From Asterias rubens (Eukaryota; Echinodermata; Asteroidea; Forcipulatida; Asteriidae): a stretch of DNA of 64,000 bases. The stretch covers positions 2,382,762 through 2,446,761 of the forward strand of contig NC_047064.1 in assembly GCF_902459465.1 (NCBI RefSeq), given 5' to 3'. The notes under the pieces were generated by a model. It was not told where the DNA came from, did not search any database, and saw only the letters and a program-made list of their open reading frames with translations. The translations under genes were made by a program, and so were the position numbers. This document shows positions 56,201 to 63,962 of this stretch, in pieces; position 1 is the stretch's first letter; every line of letters begins with the position of its first letter.

Positions 56201-58250
56201 CAAACGTAATAAATTGTTTGTAAATTTGTATTTACTGCTTGCATTTACAAATTATTTTATTATTGCGACTCCATTTTCCAAATTCAAAGTTTACAAATTT
56301 AACACGAAGTTTAAAGCTGAGGGTGCTAGTTAAGTTGAGGGCTAATGCAGAACCAATCCAGCCCCCCCCCCAACCCTGCCATCTCCCTACATGAATAATA
56401 ATTGCTTTATCCCATTAGAGACTATAGCGACTGCCAAAAGCGGCCACATATAAAAAACCTTTGCTTACACAAAGATGTTAGAAAAAAAGGTTTGGGACTG
56501 AATTGACTTTTCAAATGCTTCCAAAAAACAAAATTATTTATTTCTGTTTTTTCATAAATGTTCTGTTTTTTTAAATTAATTTTCTGTTTTTTTATTAATT
56601 TTCCTGACATTTTACCAGGTCGAGGCGGAGTGTTTCATGGAAATTTCCACCCCACTTAAATGTGAATAATGCAAATGTTAGTAACTCAAATGAATATTAT
56701 TGTCATACAAGAATTGCTTGTTATAAAAAGTAAAGACATTTGTTCACTACATGTAGTGCAACATTTAAACACTCTTCTTTGTTTGTTCCTGACCTAGCAA
56801 GGCATAAATAATCTACAAAATATCATATTATGACAAAATTACAAAAACTGTAAGGCAGTGGACACTATTGGGAATTGTCAAAGACTAGCCTTTACAGTTG
56901 GTGTATCTCAACATATGCATAAAATAACAAACCTGTGAAAATTTGAGCTCAATTGGTCATTGAAGTTGCGAGATAATAATGAAAGAAAAAACACCCTTGT
57001 CACATGAAGTTGTGTGCGTTTACATAGTTGATTTTGAGACCTCAAGTTCTAAATCTGAGGTCTCAAAATTCAATTCGTGGAAAATTACTTCTTTCTCTAA
57101 AACTATGGCACTTCAGAGGGAGCCGTTTTTCACAATGTTTTATACCATCAACCTCTCCCCATTACTCGTCACTGTCAAGAAAGGTTTTATGCCAATAATT
57201 ATGTCCACTGCCTTTAATGAATTTTGTTGTCGGTTTGAAACACAAAAATCAGTAGAACCACAGGGTTATTCTATCGGCAGCTAATTGCGCCACAGCACCT
57301 TGTAAAGCATCTGATTACATGGTGCTATCAGAATTAGGTCTCATAATTCAAACGTAGTCCCACATCTGGCAGGAAATACTGTATGTTACAGCGCCAGGAG
57401 CGTCACTGGGTGACGGACATGTGCGCTATACAAGAAGCCACAATTATTAGTATTATTATTATTATTATTATTAAACTATTAAAAAGAGGAGAAGATCTGA
57501 ACCAGCCAGGTATTTAAATTATCCAAATTGACTACTGTATAACGTGCGTAACTTGATTTACTTTTTTGTAACTGATTTAAATCCATGAGAGAGTTGCATT
57601 TTTGAGGTTTCCTCTATGAGGAGTATTTAATTTATAAACATACGCAACAACATTTAGTAGAACTTTTGCATTGTCTTTTTCAGAATTTCCCAGGACTTGT
57701 TGATAATGCAACAAAACAAAAGTAACATACCACCAAATCTGTTTTGTTGTTAATAACAAGAGTTATGGCTGTGCTGCAATAAAACAAAATATAAAGACAT
57801 TCCACACGGGTACCTAGGTCCTAAATTGTGATTATCCCCATCAATGGTTGCAGAGGTCTGAGGATCGAGGGTAATGATCGCAACTTACTCCTAGAACTAT
57901 GAGGTTCATTCCGCAATCGTCTCCACGAACACATTCAATGTGTTTCTTTAAAGTGTGACTGTAGTTCAAGTTGCAATGTGACATTGCAACTTGAATTACA
58001 GTCATCACACACCACAACTGCAAACAGTGCAAGTGCAAGTGCAACTCTGTTGAACAGATTTACTTTAGACGGACAATTCCTTTTTTCTTAAAATACCCTT
58101 AAGTTTTCGATTCACTAACACTACAGAATCACAAAACACAATCCCAAACAAATTTATACTTAGATACCAAAATGCACTTGCATCAAAACACAATGCAGTT
58201 TTTAGCATGTTTACTGACTTGACAAGGCCCTGTTCCTGTGCTGCATTCAT
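41196..58250 (-). CDS. MBD5: MBD5/MBD6 orthologue with giant repeat-bearing exon and PWWP domain
   Basis: In mammals MBD5/6 are nuclear proteins recruited to the PR-DUB (BAP1) complex through their MBD-like domain. Eight coding exons in transcript order: 58215-58250, 55554-55777, 53127-53425, 44675-52018, 43794-43945, 43306-43418, 42627-42705, 41196-41267. They total 8319 nt, about 2772 aa, against roughly 1000-1500 aa (MBD6/MBD5) in vertebrates. An MBD lies at about residues 65-135 (VPMGW, VVYVSPSG, GTCKCGLECPLI). PASSLLSAAAKAQ and EAIFEAVLDSASGGMKVII are MBD5 motifs in the large exon. The C-terminal PWWP (GDLVWGPIRGYPSWPGKL, WVRWFGDHS) is followed by VEPEKLKTLSEGLEA and LEAAIQEAMNELDK, as in MBD5. 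The extra length is acidic Ser/Glu-rich sequence plus an 11-residue tandem array. Phases agree throughout. Confidence 0.93.
41940..42040 (-). mobile_element. tRNA-derived SINE, tail fragment
   Basis: Matches the 3' part of the 11637-11950 copy (TAATCATCCTTACTCGCA ... GTGAAGGACGC). The head is missing. Confidence 0.7.
42280..42456. mobile_element. Short inverted-repeat element
   Basis: AATAGACCTTATGCA at the left and TGCATAAGGTCTATT at the right form a perfect 15-nt inverted repeat. The interior has a CRE-like TGACGTCA and AAGATGGTGGCCGG. It appears inserted into a family-G repeat. Confidence 0.75.
42627..42705 (-). CDS. MBD5: MBD5/6 exon 7
   Basis: Acceptor TTTTTCAG with a second CAG directly after it, donor GAACAA/GTAAGT, phase 2 to 0. 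It encodes LNSTLEAAIQEAMNELDKKM, matching human LNNHLEAAIHEAMSELDKM. Confidence 0.94.
43306..43418 (-). CDS. MBD5: MBD5/6 exon 6 (PWWP, second half)
   Basis: Acceptor ATTTTCCAG, donor AGAAG/GTACCA, phase 0 to 2. It encodes MWVRWFGDHSCTQVEPEKLK and TLSEGLEAHHSARQ. The WVRWFGDHS strand completes the PWWP fold. Confidence 0.94.
43794..43945 (-). CDS. MBD5: MBD5/6 exon 5 (PWWP, first half)
   Basis: Acceptor GTGTTTCAG, donor GGAAAG/GTAGGT, phase 1 to 0. It encodes GDLVWGPIRGYPSWPGKLVS, a canonical PWWP start (human MBD5: GDLVWGQIKGLTSWPGKLV). Confidence 0.95.
44675..52018 (-). CDS. MBD5: MBD5/6 giant exon 4 (7.3 kb)
   Basis: A single open frame of 2447 codons with acceptor GCAGCAG (an alternative 3 nt upstream) and donor CGAACAG/GTAAGC, phase 1 to 1. 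From the N side: basic KRARSKSK, His/Gln-rich tracts near 51.7-51.9 kb, the conserved SLQEIFNQ...PASSLLSAAAKAQ (about 50.93-51.03 kb), a Gln tract near 49.9 kb, EAIFEAVLDSASGGMKVII (about 49.5 kb), then long acidic Ser/Glu/Asp-rich sequence. A tandem array of 11-residue units runs at about 47.89-46.77 kb. No catalytic domain is seen; most of it looks intrinsically disordered. Confidence 0.93.
46770..47890 (-). repeat. 33-nt (11-residue) coding tandem array in MBD5/6
   Basis: Roughly 34 diverged units of the type CEPVKQDQSxE repeat in frame. Cys every 11 residues and a Val-Lys-x-Asp/Glu core are the commonest positions. At DNA level the plus strand repeats TTCACTGGTTCACACTC-like units. The opposite strand is also largely open, because the repeat lacks stops in that frame, but this is a by-product. 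Confidence 0.92.
52804..52969 (-). mobile_element. MITE family A, truncated inverted copy
   Basis: Only the left arm, in reverse (TTTTCTTTCATCATTTTCTCG ... GACAATTACC), is present. The other end and the hairpin are missing. It lies in the MBD5/6 intron. Confidence 0.8.
53127..53425 (-). CDS. MBD5: MBD5/6 exon 3 (second half of MBD)
   Basis: Acceptor TATCCCTCAG, donor GCAAAG/GTCGGT (a weak +3; phase supports it), phase 2 to 1. It encodes SPSGHLLHCADELQRYLL and GTCKCGLECPLI, diagnostic of MBD5/6, then IDRVFNFNPR. Confidence 0.92.
54060..54240 (+). repeat. Dispersed repeat with internal hairpin
   Basis: ACTTTGCATGGTGGAAATAC and AGAAAGGTTTGCG recur at 13530-13580. CAGTATGCTCTGAT...ATCAGAGCATACTG forms a hairpin. 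Parts match 28740-28860 and 500-720. Confidence 0.65.
54796..55206 (+). mobile_element. MITE family B, complete copy
   Basis: TTAA at 54796-54799 and 55203-55206, ends AGGAACACGTTGCCTTGGAT and complement. The apex carries a local tandem of ATAAATGGCCGA units. In the MBD5/6 intron between exons 2 and 3. Confidence 0.93.
55554..55777 (-). CDS. MBD5: MBD5/6 exon 2 (first half of MBD)
   Basis: Acceptor GCATGTAG (weak), donor GTAAG/GTGAGA, phase 0 to 2. A Gln/Asn-rich leader runs into VPMGWNRTIWGDGSVVYV, the MBD beta-sheet (human MBD5: VPVGWQRK...VLYV). Confidence 0.85.
56851..57217 (+). mobile_element. MITE family A, copy with deleted right subterminal part
   Basis: Starts AGGCAGTGGACACTATTGG (left TTAA decayed) and ends GTCCACTGCCT then TTAA. 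The TTGAGTAATTACCAATAGTG segment is missing at the right. Confidence 0.88.
57953..58012. repeat. Strong short palindrome
   Basis: TGTGACTGTAGTTCAAGTTG CAATGT pairs with ACATTGCAACTTGAATTACA GTCATCACA, about 27 paired positions with few mismatches and almost no loop. In the MBD5/6 first coding intron. Confidence 0.85.
58215..58250 (-). CDS. MBD5: MBD5/6 exon 1 (start codon)
   Basis: ATG is followed by MNAAQEQGLVKS and a donor TCA/GTAAAC, phase 0, which fits the next exon exactly. An ATTTTAG acceptor 4 nt before the ATG implies an upstream non-coding exon. Human MBD5 also begins MN with a short polar leader. If this exon is wrong, the start would be the in-frame ATG at 55738. Confidence 0.6.
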
Positions 58251-58254
58251 CAAC

Positions 58255-58733
58255 CTAAAAATTATAATTCATTTTTGTCTTATTAAAAAATGAAAATGGT
58301 AAGCATTTTTAGTCACAAAAATTCACAAATTATCTCACCATATTCATCATTAATTGAAGTCCAAACCTTACTGGGAGCTAAAAATGAGCACCAAGAGCAG
58401 TTTCGTGGAAAATAAGGACGAACATCCAGCTTAATTTGTTGTCATAATCTAACATTCTACCCATCTCTCTCACTCAGTGGTGGCAGACATGTCAACCCAC
58501 AATAAAAAATATAAAAAAATATGCAAATGACTTTAAGGTCACTCATGATAAATAAACAGTGAAATACCTTTATTTAAATCAACTATTTAATAACAAAATA
58601 TTTCTTAAAAATATACAAACTATTGTTTTTAGTTTTTTCAAACGCATAAAGTTTAAGTAAATATTATTTTGTTGCAGTTAATAATGAAGTACCACAATAG
58701 TTTTAGATTAATGTCCAACGCAGGAAATCCAAC
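58255..58733. promoter_or_regulatory. Head-to-head interval between MBD5/6 and AARSD1
   Basis: About 480 bp of AT-rich DNA separates the first MBD5/6 coding exon (minus) from the AARSD1 ATG (plus). Because an acceptor sits just before the MBD5/6 ATG, its true first exon must lie in or beyond this stretch, possibly overlapping the AARSD1 5' region. No TATA box was recognised. Confidence 0.4.
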
Positions 58734-58772
58734 ATGGCGTTCGCCTGTCAACAGAATAGTTACTTAAAAGAG
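58734..58772 (+). CDS. AARSD1: AARSD1 exon 1 (start codon)
   Basis: ATGGCGTTCGCCTGTCAACA starts MAFACQQNSYLKE; donor GAG/GTATTA, phase 0. It was recognised by similarity to the human N-terminus. The ATG sits in a YY1-like AACATGGCG context. Confidence 0.88.
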
Positions 58773-61700
58773 GTATTATTTTATCATGTTTCTGTGCAAC
58801 ATAAAGAGATTTACCATTATTTGTTTGAAAGTGTTATAAATATAGAGTTGGTATTGTTTCACTCGCAAAGTTTGACATGTTTTGAAGGACGCTTTAACAC
58901 ATTTTAAAGGCCACAAAAATACGTAAACACGCCGACACATGTCTTTTCGCATTGCTTTTGCACTGACTGCGTGTACGTCCCGTCCTGTACACACACTACA
59001 CGAGTTGCACACATTCATCGGCACTCGGCAGTAGGGTCAACTCGACTCAGGCTAGTCTGGGGTCAACTCGGCCCAAAATCAACTCGGTCCGAAAAATAAA
59101 ATAAATAGGCCTATTAGTATTATAAATATTTTTTTGTAACAATTATTTTTGATTTACTGAAATGTTTAGTTTTTTGGGTTTTTTTTTTCTGTATCTGTAT
59201 CTGTTTTGTTGAGCCGGCAAACAAATGTCTAAAGACACATCACACCAGCTTTGCGCATTGTGTGGATGGGATGGCTTAATTTTTGAAGTGCTTAGCGAGA
59301 GTGTCTTTGAATATATCTAATGAGTTGCTGGAAATCACACTACCGGGTAAGGCGTTCCAGTCCTTGATGGTAGCCGGGAAAAAACTGTTGCCGTAGATTT
59401 TGGTTGAGTGACGAAGTTGATGAAATTGGAGATTGTGTTTTCTGGAGGGTCGAGTGGAATGTTGAGCAAAGTCTTGAAGAGGGATTTCAACTAAGTTATT
59501 AACGAGTTTGTAAAACATAGCTAGTCTTTTAGCTTTCCTTCTTATTTCTAGTGGTTTCCAGCTAAGTTCTTCTAGTATACTGGTGACTGTACCTGGCGTT
59601 CTACTGTAATTATTTGTGGTGAAGCGTGCTGCTTGTCTTTGAATTCTTTCAGGGCTTGACAGTTCTTTTTAATATGTGGGTCCCAGGCTGCTGTGGCATA
59701 CTCTAGGATGGGACAAACCAAGCTTGTGTAGGCTAGCGATTTTACATGAACAGGGCATTTCTTGAGGTTCCTTTTGATGACACCAAGTACTTGTTGAGCT
59801 TTCTTAGTAGCTGAAACTGTTTGAACATCCCAGTTTAACGTGTTGGTGATATGAACGCCAAGATACGTGTGAGATTCCACAGATTCTAGTTGTTTGCCAC
59901 AAAAGGTATAGCTGGTGGGGGTGACTTTTCTTGACGCAATTGTCATAGTAAAACACTTGCTGGGGTTGAATTGCATGAACCAAGTGTCTTGCCATTCTTC
60001 AAGTCGCTTCAGGTCATTTTGTAGAATGGATCTATCCTGAGCTGACTTTACTGGTGTGTGGGGTTCACTTTTAAGTTACACTACATGTGGTGGGCTAGAC
60101 TACAGCCAAATTACTTCCCTCCACTTCCGGCCCTGCGCCGAGTTGGCTTCAGGCGAGATGATCGGACCGAGTTGTTGACTTCAGCCCAGTTTAATAAAGC
60201 TATTATTGTTAAAGCAGAAAATACTGCATGCTTCTTAGCAAATTTCTAAATAAAGACAAAACATGATGGGGGCACCAGTCACAGCAATGTAATTGTAATT
60301 TGTATGGACTTTTGGCTGGTAACCAGTGTCTGTTAAGCATTATTTGTCTGTGCTTGGCAGGTTTTAGTGCATACAAATGGACTTTTTGAAATTAGGCCTA
60401 GGCTTACTCCATTAATAAACATATTTGCAGCAGTAGGCCTATGACCCGCCCTATGATCTTCCGGAGCCGCCTGAATCCACTCACCCTCTGATAGTCTACC
60501 AAACAGCATCTTTTTACTTGCACATTGACCTCAGTTTGTAGCACATTTTTTGATATTTGTTCCCAAGACCAAGCACTTTTGCACCCAAGTACGACTATAC
60601 TCCTCTGGAGGGATGTACTTATTGGAAGATAGATTGGAAGATAGATGTGTCAAAATGGCTAAAGTTCCATATCTGGCCGCCACTTTGTCTCCCATATTTA
60701 TTGACATGTGTAAAATATGCAAGCTATTTTCAGGCCTCAGCAGATTTGTTGCTTAAGCAGCTCCATCTCTTCAATCACAGAAGCGCTTAGAGACTTTATT
60801 TTGTATTATGCGCTATATAAGAACTGTTTATTATTATGAAATTGGGCCCTGGTTTTGACAAAGATCACTGCTGTCCATGTGCTTTAATGTGAACAAAGTT
60901 CATTTTAATCATGATGTGTTTATTTGTCCCCCTCCCACCCCCACCCCCAGTTGACCACCAAAGTGACATCATGTACTCCGGCAGAACTGAAACTTGTTAT
61001 CAATGGTAAAAAGCAAACTGTCAAAGGCTATGAGATCATCACAGAGGATACTGTGCTTTTTCCAGAGGGTGGTGGACAGGTAAATTCATTTTAATTTGAA
61101 GTTTTGTTATAATTTAGCTTTCTATTGTCGCACCATTCATTAGGCCGAGTAAAAAAAAAACATGTTTCATGTCCGGGTTTTTCAAAAAAAGGAGGAAGAG
61201 GGGCTTTTTATTTTTTTATTATTTTTTTTTCAAGATGGCCGCCATTCTTTGTTAAAATGTCAAATATCCATTTTTTTTTCTACTGCTGAAATACACAAAA
61301 CATAAATGGAACAATTTAGTCGAGGCATTCAGAAAAGAATTCAGATTGTTTTTGCTGAGATCATTTAAAATAACCCTATTTAAAATTTTAAAAAAGAAAA
61401 AAAAAAAAGAAAAAAAAATGTGCATAAAAAAATAAAATAAAAAATAAAATAAAATAAAAAAGGAGGCGGCCTGTAAAAAGGAAGCGGGCGGGGACACTAA
61501 ACATGTTTCTTTTTTTACTTGGCCTTATCATTTCTACATCAACTCAAGGGATACAAAATTACTGCTACATTGGGATGTGCCCCCTTTCTTTGTATCAAAG
61601 TTGATGAAAATCAGAAAGCGCAATCTTCAAAAAATAAGAGTTAATGTTGTCTTCCATTGAGCTGTGCTTAAATCTTGCCTGCACATGAATTCCGATGTGA

Positions 61701-63941
61701 CTTTTTGTAAGCAAGTGATGTAGCTTACATGGTCTTTAAATAGGGTTATTCAAAGTTTATGATGTCCCACTTGCAGGCTTCGGTTGTGAGTGGCTCTGGC
61801 TAGATGACTGTAATGGCAGTTTTATCACTGCATCTATTTCTTCAAACCTATGTTGTGAAACGATTATTTTTCATTGTTGTAATGATTTCTTGTGACTGCT
61901 GTTTGATATTGTTTTTTTGTCTTTTGATACTGTGGAAATAAAATGAACCTTGAACCTTGAACTGTAGACATAAGCCACAAACAAAAGCCACAGCCATAGC
62001 TGAAGTAGTTCAAATTTTGCCCTCACCATTAATCATAGTTTTTAATTTCTCAATATATATTATTTTATAGACTGCTTTTGTTTCTGTTTAACAAAATGAC
62101 CTATTGTATCCTCTGACCTTTTCTGAAGACCTACAAATTAATTCTTTTTTTTCTTTTGTTTTGTTAAAATTTAGCCCGATGACAGAGGAACGGTAAGAGT
62201 TTTATTTTCAAATTTGTAACTCTATTTAACTAAATAATAATTGACACTTGGGCCCTTGAGCAAGGCACTTGACCACAATTGCTTTGTACAAGTTGGGGAG
62301 GTAGTGCATTCTGCTTTACCACCCATGCCTACATCCTTTAACTACGGACTGTGAAGGGGGTTACCCTGTTTAAGCCCCAGGAGTAGGTGGCAATTTGCAC
62401 CTGGTGGCAGTTGGTTTGGGTCGATAGCCCAAATCAGTTAAGTTGAACCCTCACCTTGAAGTGGCCGTCCTTAGCCTTGTGATGCTGGGTGATATCTCAT
62501 TTAAAGTACTGAGTATACAGTGCTTAATACACATTGGTGTAAGGGTTCAAATAAATGCTAAATCCCTGATGCAAAGTTAACATCTATTAATGATTATAGA
62601 TGAATGACATTGAAGTCTTGAGAATCACCAGAAGAGGTGCAGATGCAGTCCTGTTTGTTGAGACGCCAATAGAACCAGGCACTGAGGTCCTTCAGAAGGT
62701 AGACTGGATAAGGCGGTTTGATCACATGCAGCAACATTCAGGTATTGTGGGTTTTATACTTCATTACTTCACTTACAATGACGTGTGGTCATGGGTGGCA
62801 GGGTGGTCAGGCTTCAGTGGTCCGGCAGTGGTCAGTGGTCCGGTATGACAGTGGTCCGGCCAGGGTTCTAGCTAAGAACCCAATGGAGAAAAGACAAGGA
62901 AGGAAGTTTCAGTTTTAGATGTGGGAGGAAAATCCAAAGAATTATTTTTCAAGGACAAACCCACGGAGTCAGGTAAAACTAAAAACCCGACCCGTGTATT
63001 TTCCCCCTTCCCGGCGTGATTTGAACTGGGGTTCTAGAGGTAGAAGGTGAGGAAAGATACCACTGTGCCAACTAGACCACCAATGGCAAATAACGCTGAC
63101 AGGACAGACTGAAAGCTTACAAGATGTCTTTGTGAAAATTTCAAAAGCCTTTCAAAGTGGAGAACACTAATCTTTTTTTTCCACATCTTTTATTGTCTTT
63201 GTGCAGCTCAGCATCTTGTTACAGCCATAGCTGAGGCTAAGTATGGTTGGCCAACAACGTCTTGGTAAGTGTAATCAATTATTTTGAAACTGTCTATAAA
63301 TTGCAATTTCAATCTGAGAAACGTTTCATGAGTGAAATATTTCTCAGATTATTTATTCCAATTGTGAACTATTCTTCCTTGTTTAAGTCGAGTGATGTCC
63401 TCGAATTTTGATGGTTCCCCAAGCCTTTCTGTTCCCCATTGCTGACTTGAAATCTGCTGATTCAAGTCCTGTGTCGATTATGAGAATGTCAGTGTAAGTT
63501 AGTGCCGGTCAACCAGGTGTCCTCCTTCCATGCTTAGGGGTCCACAGACCCCACAGACCCCATTCTTCCTGCATGAACAAAACTGCTCCAGATTTTCTTC
63601 AATTTCTCAACAATGCTACCACCTTTTGGAATGAAATATTCATTGGTTAACATTAGTTTTCCTGTATATTGATTGAAACAATCAAACCGTTCCAAAACCA
63701 ACTTTGGCTTTAAGCAGCTGTATGATATTGGCCGCACTTCTTGATATAGATGAGTTGACTTACTTTTATTGTGTAATTCTCCAGGGATCTTGGCCGAGAG
63801 AAATCCTCCATTGAGATGGACTGGCCCAAGATCAACATAGAAGACCTCCAGGTTCTTGAGAGTGAAGTCAATGAGGCAATTCGCAAGCAGCTAGCAATGA
63901 CGCCAAGGCTGGTTGAATTAGGATCACACGACCTTGATTGG
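58734..63941 (+). CDS. AARSD1: AARSD1, alanyl-tRNA editing protein (5' six exons; continues past the window)
   Basis: A free-standing AlaX-type editing enzyme of cytosolic translation that hydrolyses misacylated Ser-tRNA(Ala). Exons seen: 58734-58772, 60951-61079, 62175-62192, 62600-62741, 63207-63264, 63785-63941 (181 codons, phases continuous). The N-terminus MAFACQQNSYLKE matches human MAFWCQRDSYAREF. The block EDTVLFPEGGGQ-PDDRGT-MNDIEVLR is the AlaX signature. FDHMQQHS-AQHL carries the HxxxH metal-binding motif, formed across an intron. TTSWDLG follows as in human TTSWELG. The position equivalent to human Gly in HSGQH is Ala. The C-terminal half with the Cys/His ligands (CCGTH) lies right of the window. 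Confidence 0.94.
59276..60060 (-). pseudogene. 5'-truncated, frameshifted LINE (CR1/Jockey-like reverse transcriptase end)
   Basis: On the minus strand, reading from 60060, the frames give WFMQFNPSKC, HTYLGVHI, LEYATAAWDP and FFPATIKDWNALPGS, in the order found in the last third of non-LTR retrotransposon reverse transcriptases of the CR1/Jockey group. The frame shifts after about 59572. The endonuclease and catalytic FADD part are absent. It sits in AARSD1 intron 1, antisense to that gene. Confidence 0.88.
60951..61079 (+). CDS. AARSD1: AARSD1 exon 2
   Basis: An acceptor after a C-rich run (ACCCCCAG), donor GGACAG/GTAAAT, 43 codons. It encodes LTTKVTSCTPAEL and EDTVLFPEGGGQ. Confidence 0.95.
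61370..61465 (+). repeat. A-rich low-complexity tract
   Basis: AAAAAGAAAA and AAATAAAATA repeats, in an AARSD1 intron. No other content. Confidence 0.85.
62175..62192 (+). CDS. AARSD1: AARSD1 exon 3, an 18-nt microexon
   Basis: AAATTTAG / CCCGATGACAGAGGAACG / GTAAGA encodes PDDRGT, exactly the residues needed between FPEGGGQ and MNDIEVLR (human: FPEGGGQPDDRGTINDISVLR). Confidence 0.95.
62245..62480 (+). repeat. Dispersed SINE-like repeat, family F
   Basis: TTGAGCAAGGCACTTGACC, AGTTGGGGAGGTAGTGCATT and CCAGGAGTAGGTGGCAA, the complement of the 2855 and 4390 copies. Confidence 0.65.
62600..62741 (+). CDS. AARSD1: AARSD1 exon 4
   Basis: Acceptor GATTATAG, donor CATTCAG/GTATTG, phase 0 to 1. 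It encodes MNDIEVLRITRRG, VDWIRRFDHMQQHS. Confidence 0.95.
62975..63100 (-). mobile_element. tRNA-like SINE fragment
   Basis: The minus strand reads TGGTCTAGTTGGCACAGTGG ... CCAGTTCAAATCACGCC, resembling a D arm and B box with broken stems. In an AARSD1 intron. Confidence 0.65.
63207..63264 (+). CDS. AARSD1: AARSD1 exon 5
   Basis: Acceptor TTTGTGCAG, donor TCTTG/GTAAGT, phase 1 to 2. It encodes AQHLVTAIAEAKYGWPTTSW, completing the HxxxH motif. Confidence 0.93.
63785..63941 (+). CDS. AARSD1: AARSD1 exon 6
   Basis: Acceptor AATTCTCCAG, donor GATTGG/GTAAGA, phase 2 to 0. It encodes DLGREKSSIEMDWP and LESEVNEAIRKQL, aligning with human ELGRFRSAIELDTP...IEQSVNEKIRDRL. Confidence 0.93.
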
Positions 63942-63962
63942 GTAAGAAGATTATGATCATAT

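Noticed and set aside
58776..59024. 82-codon minus-strand Cys-rich frame near the MBD5/6-AARSD1 interval
   Set aside because: It overlaps the AARSD1 5' intron, has no recognised motif and no clear splice partner. It could at most be part of an MBD5/6 non-coding first exon.
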